Assembly (NCBI RefSeq): GCF_036320965.1
Contig: NC_092286.1
Coordinates: 25,510,977-25,574,976 of the forward strand
Origin: Panulirus ornatus
Lineage: Eukaryota; Arthropoda; Malacostraca; Decapoda; Palinuridae
Reading direction: 5' to 3'
Length of the DNA: 64,000 bases
How positions within the stretch are numbered: the first letter of the stretch is position 1; each line of letters begins with the position of its first letter. The position numbers and the translations under genes were made by a program. The notes below the pieces were generated by a model. It did no database searches. It saw only the letters and a list, made by a program, of their open reading frames with translations, and was not told the origin of the DNA. Shown one piece after another: positions 1-13,300 of the stretch.

Positions 1-329
1 TCCAATCATTCTCATTTACATACATGTATACTTATAATTTTTTCCATATATAAAATATGAAGATCATGTGAATTTTCCAGAAATTCTCACCATTCAGTAG
101 TAGTTCAAAATGTGGTAGAATGGAAGAGTGTGAGGGTAAGTTTTCATTATTTAAGCAGTTTTCTTAGAAAGGTAGAAAGAAAAGGCAAAAGTACCATGGG
201 CTTAAATAACTTGAAGGGATGAGGAAGACATAAACTTGTCAAAACATATATTTATGGTACAAATTAGGTTTACATTCTAGGAACTTAAGAAATAAAATAG
301 GTCTTAATGTATTGAAGAATGCAAGCTTT

Positions 330-640
330 AGAAATATAATTATTTAAGAGTATGGGTGAGAGAGCTGAAAAAGGTAGGCTGAAATAGTTTTGACATATGG
401 AGAGGACAAGGAGAAAGGGAGACCAATTTGGAGATGTATGGATAAAGTAAAAAAGATTTTGAATAATCAGGGCCTGCACATATAGGAGGGTGAAAGGTGT
501 ACACAGGATACAGTGAATTAGAGCAATGTGTATACAGGGGATGATGGGCTGTCAAAGGACTGTACTTGGGTATATTAAGCAGCTGAGGAAAACCATGGAA
601 AGGTCTGTGGGTCCTGGTTGTGGAGAAAAATAAATGAAAG
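330..640 (+). mobile_element. Decayed 3' end of RTE-like LINE
   Basis: Plus-strand translation in broken frames resembles the C-terminal GHMER...GRPxWRxxxxVKKIL region of the RTE-like copies elsewhere in the window. It is followed by the shared 3' UTR words (for example aaccatggaaaggtctgtgg). There are many stops and indels, so this is an old, 5'-truncated copy. Confidence 0.6.
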
Positions 641-647
641 GAAAGGC

Positions 648-670
648 TGTGTGTGTGTGTGTGTGTGTGT
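648..670. repeat. (TG)n microsatellite
   Basis: About eleven uninterrupted TG units directly after the LINE 3' UTR remnant. It may have grown from the element's tail. Confidence 0.9.
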
Positions 671-689
671 TACCAGACTGCCTGCTTGT

Positions 690-965
690 GGTTACACATC
701 GAGTGAAAAGTAACTTCCCGCAAGGCTGAATCATCATCATTTGACAATAAGTAGTAGAGTCTCATCAAAGAACTTCTTATTCCAAAGGAATCCTTCATTT
801 TCCTGCAATTGGAAGTTGTGCAGCTTTGGAGCTAGTGTAAAACAGGCCTTGGAGAAACACCAAAATCCTTTCAAAGCTAGAGTGGATGTGAAAGTATGGG
901 GCTATTCTTCAGCTGTTCCTAGCAATACCTCACTATCCCAGGAAAAGACAAACAAGAATGAAAAC
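690..965. repeat. Unassigned dispersed repeat R2, copy 1
   Basis: Shares a diverged but co-linear pattern with 23585-23900: an agagtctcatcaaagaa-type word, then ccaaa, then an aacacca...ctttca block. I judge this by eye as roughly 65-70% similar. No coding capacity or terminal structure is visible, and class and orientation are unknown. Confidence 0.4.
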
Positions 966-996
966 ACTTTTTAACAGATATTGAGTGTATCTGTTT

Positions 997-1002
997 TTTA
1001 TT
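997..1002 (-). terminator. Candidate EXOSC8 polyadenylation signal
   Basis: AATAAA on the minus strand, 135 bp past the EXOSC8 stop codon and in the correct orientation. It is the nearest canonical hexamer. Use of this signal is inferred. Confidence 0.4.
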
Positions 1003-1136
1003 CTATCAAAATGGACAACTGATGGGAGTGGTTCAATATTTAAATTGCTTAACATAATAGTAAAGTGTAATAAATCAGCTATTTTAGTGAAAACATTTTC
1101 AAGAGAGGCACTAACCAACAGAACTCTCAGGAGATA

Positions 1137-1352
1137 TTATGATTCATCCATTCTTTCAGTGATGGCTTTTGTGATTGAGGTATTAACCTGCAGAACTCTC
1201 TCTTTAGCACAGGTAACAAATTTATCTAGGGTTTCGGGTACAATTAGTTGACCTCCAGGTTTGTGTGTAGTGCACAGAGAACCATTTTCCAGTAGTACAA
1301 CAGTCACTTCACCACTTCCTTGGGCTTCATCTTCTGCTGTAGGGTCCATCAG
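1137..1352 (-). CDS. EXOSC8: EXOSC8 coding exon 6 (last)
   Basis: Acceptor TTTATCAG. It encodes 71 residues from LMDPTAEDE to ERMDES and the stop. The CTTHKPGG motif is the family's conserved C-terminal turn. Confidence 0.93.
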   Translation of the reverse strand: MMDPTAEDEAQGSGEVTVVLLENGSLCTTHKPGGQLIVPETLDKFVTCAKERVLQVNTSITKAITERMDES

Positions 1353-4300
1353 CTGATAAATACAACATTATTAACATCAAGCGTCTTAATCTTTCATTAA
1401 GACGAATACAAACAATCAAATTTGTCACTTTCTCAATTTTTTTTTCAACTCCATTTTATGAATAGAGTTTTACTCTAAACATGTGTGATAATTATTGAAA
1501 TTAATTGACCAAAATATTCTCCTATCCATGCATATTCAGAAAAACTGGATGATTAATCAGCTGTTTTTAATTTTCGAACATACATTCTGAAATATATGGT
1601 GAGTGGTGATCCAATGCAATGAAAACTTTAAATAAAACTGCCAGAATTCTGACTTCTGGAAAATAAATAAATAATACCTATGCTAACAGATTCAGGCCCA
1701 GATAACCCTCATTTGTTCACTGCTGCAGAAGGCTTCCTCCCTCACCATCACTCCATCCCTCCCAAGTTACCACAACTCTCCACTGTCATGCCCACCTTCT
1801 CTGGCCACCATACCCTCACCCACCACATCTCCCTCCCTTCTTAGCTACCACATCCTCCTTCACAACCATCACTACTCCCTCCCTCTGTAAGAACATCCTG
1901 AATGGCAGAATGGGACTCACCCTCTCACTCTTCCCCTCTTCATACCTTCCATATTGTTGGCAACACCTTTCCTCCTCGATACTACCATACTGTGGCAAAA
2001 TATATCAGCCTAACAATTCTGTATGGAAGTAGAGTTTTTTATCAAGGGTGTAAGGCACGTGTACAAGTAGGAAGAGAGGAGAGTGATTGGTTTCCAGTGA
2101 ATGTCGGGCTTGGCAAGGGTGTGTGATATCACTAAGGTTGTTTAATTTGTTTATGGATAGGGTGGTGAGGGATCAAAATGCAAGAGGTTTAGAGAGAAAG
2201 AGAGAGGTGAGTACGCAGTCTGTTGGGATGGGAGGGCCTGGGAACCGAGTCTGTTGTTCACTGATGATACGACACTGGTGGCTGATTCAGTGAGAGACTG
2301 CATTAGTTGGTGGCTGTGTTTGGAAAAGTGTGTGAAAAGAGATAGTTGAAAGTATAAAAGCTAGGTTAAACTTTGGTCCATCAAGTTTGAGGGACAAGTT
2401 AATTGGGATGTAAGTTTGAATGGATAAAAATTGAAGTGGACTTGGCAGCGAAGGAAATCATGGAAGTGGAAGCGAGTCTTAGGGTGGGGGAGGGGGTGAA
2501 GGTTCCAGGAGCAATGAAGAATGTTATCTTGAGAGAGCAAAAATTGTTACGTTTGAAAGATTAGTTGTTCCAACAATATTATATGGTTGCGAGGCATATG
2601 GCTATGGATAGGGTTGTACGGAGGAGGATGGATGTGATGGAAATGAGATGTGTGATAATAAAATGAGTGTTGTTGAGGGAGCAGAAGAGGGAATGTTGAA
2701 ATGGTTTGGACATATGGAGAAAATGAGAGAGGAAAGGTTGACAAAGAGGATATATATGTGTCTGAGGTGGAAGGATGGAGTAAAAAAGATTTTGAGCGAC
2801 TGGGGTCTGATCATGCAGAAGGCGTGCATGGAATAGAGTGAACTGGAATGATGTAGTATACTGGGGTCAACATGCTGTCAGTGGACTGAACCAGAGCATG
2901 TGAAGCATCCGGAGTAAACCATGGAAAGGTCTGTGGGGCCTGGATGTGGATAGGGAGCTGTGGTTTTGGTACATTACACATGACAGTTAGCGAGAGTGTA
3001 AGTGGATGTGACCTTTTTTCATGTTTCCTGGTGCTACTTTGCTGATGCATGTAAATAATGTGTCAAAGTGAATCTGTATCATGAAGCTCAGCTGCTCACT
3101 GTTCCTCCCTTCACTGGTGGGTTCAAATGCCATAACTTCAGAGCTCTATTAAAGGTGTAATCATTGTCTATCTATATCTCTGATGACTGTTCCCAACTGG
3201 AGCTCCCTTAAGGGGGTGCCCATGGCAATAGTCTCTCCTTAACTAGTGAACCACAATGCCACTTCTTAGCCCTTAGTGCCTTGCCCTTAACAGGCCACTG
3301 GCAGAGAGCAACTCTAGTGCAGTGTTTGCAGAGGCTCTTACCGACTACTACCTATGTCCCTCCCAACTACTATTACCTAATTTTCTTACCAACTGTTACT
3401 ATCTATTGCTCCAACTGTTTTGATGTGAGGTAGGGCTTGCCCCTAGTACTCACTGCAGGAAAATCTAGAGTTATGAGGAATGAGCTGTGTGAGTTAATTG
3501 TCAGGTGTTACACATGACAAGGAGATTGTATGCTCATGTGTGTGCATATTCTTGACTTTTACATGTATTTCTTCTATAAATAGAGATAAATGCCATTACT
3601 GATTGTATGTCATGAGGTTCACCTCCCTACTCTACCTCCACCCTCCTCCACCACCTGTGCAATGCATCCACAGAGGAATCTGTATGTTAATTTCAGCATT
3701 ATACCATGGCTGTATGAGGTTTGTTAGCTCACCTTTTTGCCCATATTCCCTTCTTTCATTGAATGCTGGGAAAATCTTAAGACCTGTATTTTTTTTGTCT
3801 TAATTACGAACTGCAAAATTGCAATTGCCAATGACCATGGAGGTATATTACCAGTGCTGCCCATCTGGGTATTGGGAGGGTTAGCGGTGGCTGTTTAGTG
3901 AGCCAGCACTTCAGTGGTTGTCAAGATGCATTCCTCAGACCAAGATAACTGTCACTTCTTTTTGCCTCACCCACACATGGATGACTGACATTTTGTCCAA
4001 AAACACCATCTCTTTGCCATATACAACCCTTGACAACACCAAACTCACACAGCTCATTCTTCATAACTCTAGATTTTCCTGCGGCGAGTACTATGCACTA
4101 GCCCTGTCTTTTGGCAAAATGATAGGAGCAATAGATAGGAGTCGTAGGTAGAAACATAGGTAGATGTGGTCAGTATGAACATTAGGTAAAAGCCCCTGCA
4201 AACACTGTGCTAGAGTTGTCCTCTGCCAGAGGCCTGTTAAAGGTGAAGCACTAAAGGCTAAGAAGCAGCACTAAAGTTTACTTGTTATGGTGATTCTATT

Positions 4301-7300
4301 GCCATGCCCACCTCCTTGAGGGAGTTCCAGGTGGGAACAGGCGTCAGAGATATATAGATGGAGAGATTACAATATTGCATTCACCTTGCATTAAAGCAGG
4401 ATATTACTCTGTCTTAATAATACAAAGTTTCTTTTTGTACTTAATTGCCATTTTCTGCATTAGCATTAAAGAAAAATAATGGAAGTGAGCTAAATAACAT
4501 ATTTTTAGTCTTAGAATGTTTTGGTGGTCTTAATTCATTACTACTAGAGTATTTGTCTATTCTTGAAATGAGGTATCCTGGTACTAGAAGGAACTCTTGC
4601 CAATCGATGTATATCTTACATCAATTTATATATAGGAGAATCCCAAACTTATAACATACCTGTATACTGTCGCTGTAGACTGTAAATGTTGATGCTACTG
4701 GCCTGGTCTGTAAATAAGGAAATACTGTGATTGCCATGCATTAATAAAAGGAAAACAGAATCTGAGGGAAGAGGAGTCAAATTCAAGATGAAAAATGCTG
4801 GCCTGACTAATAACTCATTTGTGCCATCTATATGGCCTTGTGGAGAATGTGACATTTGTAAAAAAAAAAAAAAAAGCTTAAAACTGATAATTCAAGCTCA
4901 AAGAAGCCATTTTTATGTTCACTATAGCTAACAGTCAATTCAGTCCAAACAGGAAGTGAGAATAACTATTATTCAATATACTACAAGAGAGAATAAAAAG
5001 ATATTTTGGAAGGAGGTAAATAAAGTGCATAAGAAAAGAGAACAAATGGGAACATTGGTGAAGGGGGCTAATGGGGAGGTGATAACAAGTGGTGGTGATG
5101 TGAGGAGATGGGGTGAGTATTTTGAAGGTTTGTTGAATGTGTTTGATGATAGAGTGGCAGATATAGGGTGTTTAGGTCGAGGTGTGCGAAGTGAGAGGGT
5201 TAGGGAGAATGATTTGGTAAATAGAGAAGAGGTAGTAAAAGCTTTGCGGAGGATGAAAGCCCGCAAGGCAGCGGGTTTGGATGGTATTGCAGTGGAATTT
5301 ATTAAAAAAGGGGGTGACTGTGTTGTTGACTGGTTGGTAAGGATATTTAATGTATGTATGACTTATGGTGCAGTGCCTGAGGATTGGCAGAATGCATGCA
5401 TAGTGCCATTGTACAAAGGCAAAGGGGATAAGAGTGAGTGCTCAAATTACAGAGGTATAAGTTTGTTGAGTATTCCTGGTAAATTATATGGGAGGGTATT
5501 GATTGAGAGGGTGAGGGCATGTACAGAGCATCAGATTGGGGAAGAGCAGTGTGGTTTCAGAAGTGGTAGAGGATGTGTGGATCAGGTGTTTGCTTTGAAG
5601 AATGTATGTGAGAAATACTTGGAAAAGCAAATGGATTTGTATGTAGCATTTATGGATCTGGAGAAGGCATATGATAGAGTTGATAGAGATGCTCTGTGGA
5701 AGGTATTAAGAACATATGGTGTGGGAGGCAAGTTGCCAGAAGTAAAGTTTTTCTTGAGGATGTAAGGCATGTGTACGAGTAGGAAGAGAGGAAAGTGATT
5801 GGTTCCAGGGAATGTTGGTTTGTGGTAGGGATCCGTGATGTTTCCATGGTTGTTTAATTTGTTTATGGATGGGGTTGTTAGGGAGGTGAATGCAAGAGTT
5901 TTGAGGAGAGGGGCAAGTATGCAGTCTGTTGTGGAGGAGAGAGCTTGGGAAGTGAGTCAGTTGTTGTTCGCTGATGGAACAGCGCTGGTGGCTGATTCGG
6001 GTGAGAAACTGCAGAAGCTGGTGGCAGAGTTTGGTAAAGTGTGTAAAAGAAGAAAGCTGAGAGTGAGTAAATGTGAATAAGAGCAAGGTTATAAGGTACA
6101 GTAGGGTTGAGGGACAAGTCATTTGGGAGGTAAGTTTGAATGGAGAAAAACTGGAGGAAGTGATGTGTTTTAGATACCTGGGAGTGGATTTGGCAGCGGA
6201 TGGAAACATGGAAGCAGAAGTGAGTCACAGGGTGGGAGAGGGGGCAAAAGTTCTGGGAGCACTGAAAAATGTGTAGAAGGTGACAACATTATCTCGGAAA
6301 GCAAAAATGGGTATGTTTGAAGGAATAGTGGTACCAACAATATTATATGGTTGCGAGGCATGGGCTGTAGGTAGAGTTGTGTAGAGGAGGGTGATTGTGT
6401 TGGAAATGAGATGTCTGAGGACAATATGTGGTGCGAGGTGGTTTGATTGAGTAAGTAATGAAAGGGTAAGAGAGATGCGTGGTAATAAGAAGAGTGTGGT
6501 TGAAAGAGCAGAAGAGGGTGTTTTGAAATGGTTTGGTCACATGGAGAAAATGAGTGAGGAAAGATTGACAAAGAGGATATGTGTCAGAGGTGGAGGGAAC
6601 GAGAAGTGGGAGACCAAACTGTAGGTGGAAGGATGGAGTGAAAAAGATTTTGAGCGATCGGAGCATTGAAGCACCTGATACATTTGTTTTCTCCCATAAA
6701 TATAGAAAAAATTTTATATTCATCTATCTATCTATATCTCTGATGCCTGTTCCCTTCTGGAACTCCTTCAGCGGGATGGCCATGATGATAAAGCATCCAA
6801 AACTAGTGAACTCCAGGGCTGCTTCTCAGCCTTTAGTGCCTCACCCTTAACAGGCCACTGGCAGAGAGTAAGTCTAGTGCAATGTTTGCAAAGGCTCCTA
6901 CCTCATGTTCCTACCAACTTTTGCTACCTAATGCTCCTCCCAAAATGTTCCTACCTACTACTTCTATGGATTGCTCCTACCATATCACCACTTTCCTTAT
7001 ATTCTACGGAAAATAATGATCAGATATGGAAATCAAGGTTTTTTATGATAGAGAAGTATTTAAGAAAATTAATAGAAGCACTTTTAATTTCTGATGGTAA
7101 ATTAACACTTTTTGGAAACCAACATTTGAACAATAGGCAGCAGCAAAATGTTAATAATTTCAGATAATTTTCTTAGATTTATGGTCTGTGATGAATCAGA
7201 CTAATTCTTCCTTTTGCCCATTTCTGGCTTATCTAGTCACAACTAATGGTTATAATAATTTCTTGTTTGAATTCATTTCTGACAATTTTTTTTTTTTGCC

Positions 7301-10300
7301 TAACTTTGCTAATTTCCCTGTCATGTCTTAGTGACCCCTAGTTGCTCAATTCATGCAAAGTAATGCTGTTTTTAATTATTGTCCAAATTAGTCTTTCAGA
7401 TTATTTGGGGGAGGGGGGCTTAAGTTCCATATTTCCACTTCACACAGGTGATAAGCAAAGAATGAAAAAACTAATGTACCTACCTTTAATGTAACTGGAA
7501 GAGTTCTCTCTGATGCAACTGAAGTTCTACCATTCTCACTGTCGTACAACACTTTTGGTAACCTCACATTTTGTAAAGCTGCCATGAGTGCTATAAGTGC
7601 TGCATCATACAAATTACCATCATAGTTTAAGCATACAACATCACAATAGAGGCACCAAGCAACCTAAGGGTAAGAAAAATATATTAGAAATGTATTTCAA
7701 ATAAAATAGTGGATATCATAATATACATAGGTGTGTCTTATAAAGAACTGTGTATAAAGTCTCACTCCTAAGGTTGTAAAAGAACTAGTTCTGACACTAA
7801 GATAATTATTTCTGTGCTTCGACAGGGGTGACATCCAGTTTAGCCTTTCTTGAACTGTCAGTCGGGCAATTTTCCCTCATATCCAGTGCAAGTCTACATA
7901 TCAACCACACCAATACCAAATTTGTCTATGAGTGACCACCTACTGGTTATAAGCCTCTTTTGAACACCATATACAAATCAAAACAGTATCACTCAAAACT
8001 GCTTAACATTAACAGCTGTGTTAACCCTCCCACCTGGCATGTCCTGATTACAGTATATGGTGGATATGATGATAAAGTATCTCATCTCCTTTGTTCACAT
8101 CTCTCAAACTGAAGAAATAAATCAAAATGAAAACAACTTTCCCCTGCCAGTGAAAGCAAGCTAGGAGGATCAAATCAGAGATAATCCAGTCATAAAGGGG
8201 TTGGCAGTCACAAACTTCCTGTGAAAGAAAGTAGCTGGAGAGAGATCCAACTATTTTGTCATATTCGTTGAAAATTAAAGAGCCCTTCAGGTAAGAAAAG
8301 GTATTTCAATCCCATAATACCATAGCCTTTTTATAAAACATCCCAAAGGAACACTTCACAGTAAACCAAACCATAGGCTCTCTAAACTACATACTCCATG
8401 AAATTAGGACCATTAGTAGACTTTTATCTATAACTGATAGCCATTTCCCCTGTTAGTGAGGTAACACTAGGAACAGACGAAAGAAAGCCACATCCATTAT
8501 CGTGCTCTCAAGTGTAATGCACTGAAAACATAGCTCCCTATCCACAACCTGGCCCCACACAACTTTCCATGGTTTACCCAGGATGCTTCACATGCTCTGG
8601 TTCAGAGTGGCCAACCCCTAATAACTAACACACCAAAATAAATGAGTGGATGGCGAGAATGTTATCTTGGAGAGCAAAAATGGGTATGTTTGAAGGAATA
8701 GTGGTTCCAGCAATGTTATATGGTTGTGAGGCATGGGCTATAGATAGGGTTGTGCGGAGGAGGGTGGATGTGTTGGAAATGAGATGTTTGAGGATAATAT
8801 GTGGTGTGAGGTGGTTTGATCGAGTAAGTAATAAAAGGGTAAGAGGGATGTGTGGTAATAATAAGAGTGTGGTTGAGAAAGCAGAAGCGGGTGTATTGAA
8901 ATGGTTTGGTCACATGGAGAGAATGAGTGAGGAAAGATTGACAGAGGATATATATGTCAGAAGTGAAGGGAACAAGAAGTGGGAGAACAAATTGGAGGTG
9001 GAAGGATGGAGTGAAAAAGACTGAGCGATCGGGGCCTGAACATACAGGAGGGTGAAAGGCATGCCAGAAATAGAGTGAACTGGAATGATGTGGTATACTG
9101 AGGTTGACGTAGCTGTCAATGGATTGAACCAGGGCATGTGAATCGTCTGGGGTAAATTATGGAAAGTTTTGTGGGGCCTGGATGTGGAAAGGGAGCTGTG
9201 GTTTCGGTGCATTATACATGACAGCTAGAGACTGAGTGTGAACAAATGTGGTCTTTGTTATCTTTTCCTAGCGCTACCTCACTCACTTTATTTACCTCCT
9301 ATGTACATGTGTATATATGTATATGTCTGCATATGAATATGTATGTATACGTTGAAATGTATAGGTATGTATATGTGCGTGTGTGGGCGTGTATGTATAT
9401 ACATGCGTAACTGGGTGGGATGGGCCATTCTTTTGTCTGTTTCCTTGCGCTACATTGCTAACGCGGGAGACAGCGACAAAGTATAATAGAATGTCTCCAT
9501 GGTTGTTTAATTTGTTTATGGATGGGGTTGTTAGGGAGGTGAATGCAAGAGTTTTGGAAAGAGGGGCAAGTATGAAGTCTGTTGTGGATGAGAGAGCTTG
9601 GGAAGTGAGTCAGTTGTTGTTCACTGATGATACAGCGCTGGTGTAAGTTTGAATGGAGAAAAACTGGAGGAAGTAAAGTGTTTTAGATATCTGGGAGTGG
9701 CTCTGGCAGCGGATGGAACCATGGAAGCGGAAGTGGATCACAGGGTGGGGGAGGGGGCGAAAATTCTGGGAGCCTTGAAGAATGTGTGGAAGTCGAGAAC
9801 ATTATCTCGGAAAGCAAAAATGGGTATGTTTGAAGGAACAGTGGTTCCAACAAAGTTGTATGGTTGCGAGGCGTGGGTTATGGATAGAGTTGTGCGCAGG
9901 AGGGTGGATGTGCTGGAAATGAGATGTTTGAGGACAATGTGTGGTGTGAGGTGGTTTGATCAAGTAAGTAACGTAAGGGTAAGAGAGATGTGTGGAAATA
10001 AAAAGAGTGTGGTTGAGAGAGCAGAAGAGGGTGTTTTGAAAGGGTTTGGGCAAATGGAGAGAATGAGTGAGGAAAGATTGACCAAGAGGATATATGTGTC
10101 GGAGGTGGAGGGAACGAGGAGAAGTGGGAGACCAAATTGGAGGTGGAAAGATGGAGTGAAAAAGATTTTGTGTGATTGGGGCCTGAACATGCAGGAGGGT
10201 GAAAGGAGGGCAAGGAATAGAGTGAATTGGATCGATGTGGTATACCGGGGTTGACATGCTGTCAGTGGATTGAATCAGGGTATGTGAAGCATCTGGGGTA

Positions 10301-13300
10301 AACCATGGAAAGCTGTGTAGGTATGTATATTTGCGTGTGTGGACGTATGTATATACATGTGTATGGGGGTGGTTTGGGCCATTTCTTTCATCTGTTTCCT
10401 TGCGCTACCTCGCAAACGCGGGAGACAGCGACAAAGCAAAAAAAAAAAAAAATAAGGTATAAGTTTGTTGAGTATTCCTGGTAAATTATATGGGAGGGTA
10501 TTGATTGAGAGGGTGAAGGCATGTACAGAGCATCAGACTGGGGAAGAGCAGTGTGGTTTCAGAAGTGGTAGAGGATGTGTGGATCAGGTGTTTGCTTTGA
10601 AGAATGTATGTGAGAAACACTTAGAAAAGCAATTGGATTTGTATGTAGCATTTATGGGTCTGGAGAAGGCATATGATAGAGTTGATAGAGATGCTCTGTG
10701 GAAGGTATTAAGAATATATGGTGTGGGAGGCAAGTTGTTAGAAGCAGTGAAAAGTTTTTCTTGAGGATGTAAGGCATGTGTACGTGTAGGAAGAGAGGAA
10801 AGTGATTGGTTCTCAGTGAATGTAGGTTTGCGGCAGGGGTGTGTGATGTCTCCATGGTTGTTTAATTTGTTTATGGATGGGGTTGTTAGGGAGGTGAATG
10901 CAAGAGTTTTCGAAAGAGGGGCAAGTATGAAGTCTGTTGTGGATAAGAGAGCTTGGGAAGTGAGTCAGTTTGTTCGCTGATGATACAGCACTAGTGGCTG
11001 ATTCATGTGAGAAACTGCAGAAGTTGGTGACTGAGTTTGGTAAAGTGTGTGAAAGACGAAAGTTAGGAGTAAATGTGAATAAGAGCAAGGTTATTAGGTA
11101 CAGTAGGGTTGAGGGTCAAGTCAATTGGGAGGTAAGTTTGAATGGAGAAAAACTGGAGGAAGTAAAGTGTTTTAGATATCTGGGAGTGGATCTGGCAGCA
11201 GATGGACCCATGGAAGCGAAAGTGAATCAGAGGGTGGGGGAGGAGGCGAAAATCCTGGGAGCCTTGAAGAATGTGTATGTTTGAAGGAATAGTGATTCCA
11301 ACAATGTTGTATGGTTGCGAGGCGTGGGCTATGGATAGAGTTGTGCGCAGGAGGGTGGATGTGCTGGAAATGAGATGTTTGAGGACAATGTGTGGTGTGA
11401 GGTGGTTTGATCGAGTAAGTAATGTAAGGGTAAGAGAGATGTGTGGAAATAAAAAGAGCGTGGTTGAGAGAGCAGAAGAGGGTGTTTTGAAATGGTTTGG
11501 GCCCATGGAGAGAATGAGTGAGGAAAGATTGACCAAGAGGATATATGTGTCGGAGGTGGAGGGAACGAGGAGAAGTGGGAGACCAAATTGGAGGTGGAAA
11601 GATGGAGTGAAAAAGATTTTGAGTGATCAGGGCCTGAGCATGCAGGAGGGTGAAAGGCGGGCAAGGAATAGAGTGAATTGCATTGATGTGGTATACTGGG
11701 GTTGACGTGCTGTCAGTGGATTGAATCAGGGCATGTGAAGCGTCTGGGGTAAACCATGGAAAGTTGTGGGGGGCCTGGATGTGAAAAGGGAGCTGTGGTT
11801 TCGGGCATTATTGCATGGCAGCTAGAGACTGAGTGTGAACGAATGGGGCCTTTGTTGTCTTTTCCTAGCGCCACCTCGCACACATGAGGGGGGAGGGGGA
11901 TAGTATTCCATGTGTGGCGAGGTGGCGATGGAAATGAATAAAGGCAGACAGTGTGAATTGTGTGCAAGGGTATATATGTATGTGTCTGTGTGTGTATATA
12001 TATATGTGTACATTGAGATGTATAGGTATGTATATTTGCATGTGTGGACGTATATGTATATACATGTGTATGGGGGTGGGTTGGGCCATTTTTTTTCGTC
12101 TGTTTCCTTGCGCTACCTCGCAAACGCAGGAGACAGCGACAAAGCAAAAAAAAAAATGTATATATATATATATTATTTATTTATTTATTTTGCTTTGTCT
12201 ACAAAACAATACCACAAGATTACACATTATCCCCTAGCTCAATAATGATGTCTAAATGGGTCTTCTTTAGAGATCAAAAGCACTACATCTGAGCCAGTCA
12301 AATCAAAAGCAAATGGTTGAAGACTAAGAAGAGAATATAGACTCATTCTTTCATCTGAAGTTTATTAAGTAAAACAAATATACTTTTATATGATGGTATG
12401 TATCCTCAAACAAAACAAAAAATGATGGACTTATATTAAGTCATTTATTCTAAAAGTAAATAGCAATGCAATTCATTAGACCCTAAAGACCTTGAATAAC
12501 CTGAGGCTCAAAAGATTGGCTGCTTAATAATGCTTCATTCAGTAAATAGTTCCTCCACTGCATATAGATTAAAGAATCTTGTTTTGAGATTATTATTTAC
12601 ATTTCCACTTGTACAAACTGAGGTTGAAATTACATCAAATCTCTTCACACATTCTACTCTTCATGATGAGCTAACATAAACACTTTAGGGTCTAATCTTA
12701 CAAGAAGATTAAATATACCAAGGGACAAGATAACTTTGCTTCAAACATGATATTATGTATACGTGAAATCACACAAATGTTGTTATGATTTAAACTGCAA
12801 TCCCAGGCATACAGTAGAAGGAATATGACCCATTATCTCCTGCATGTCTTTAAGGGTGATTGAGAGGGACAGGAGTTGAGTGGAAATCTTTTGCAATAAT
12901 TTTGTTCACTCACCCTTTTTATGCCATAGAAGTGCCTCCTTGTATCATTTTAACAGGCTTCTTACTTAATTTCATGTTATGTCCTTTGGTTGTTCTATCC
13001 CTACATCTCTTGAAGACCTGTTCAGTGTTTATGTCACTGATCTGTTTTAGACACTTAAAGGCTGTGATGAGGTCACCCCTCACTTCTCTCTTTCAAGGTG
13101 GATAAAAGCCTTTAGCCTTTCTTTGAAACTTGCATTTCTTAATTCTGGTACCATCTTTACTGCTTTCCTCTGGATTTTCTCTGTTAGTTCTTAGTGCTTC
13201 TTTAGGTGTGGTGACCAAACTTCAGAAGTACGTTCTAGTTTTGGCCTTGTATGTATGATGCGACCAGTGTGCTGAATATTTCCTTATCCATGAATTTAAA

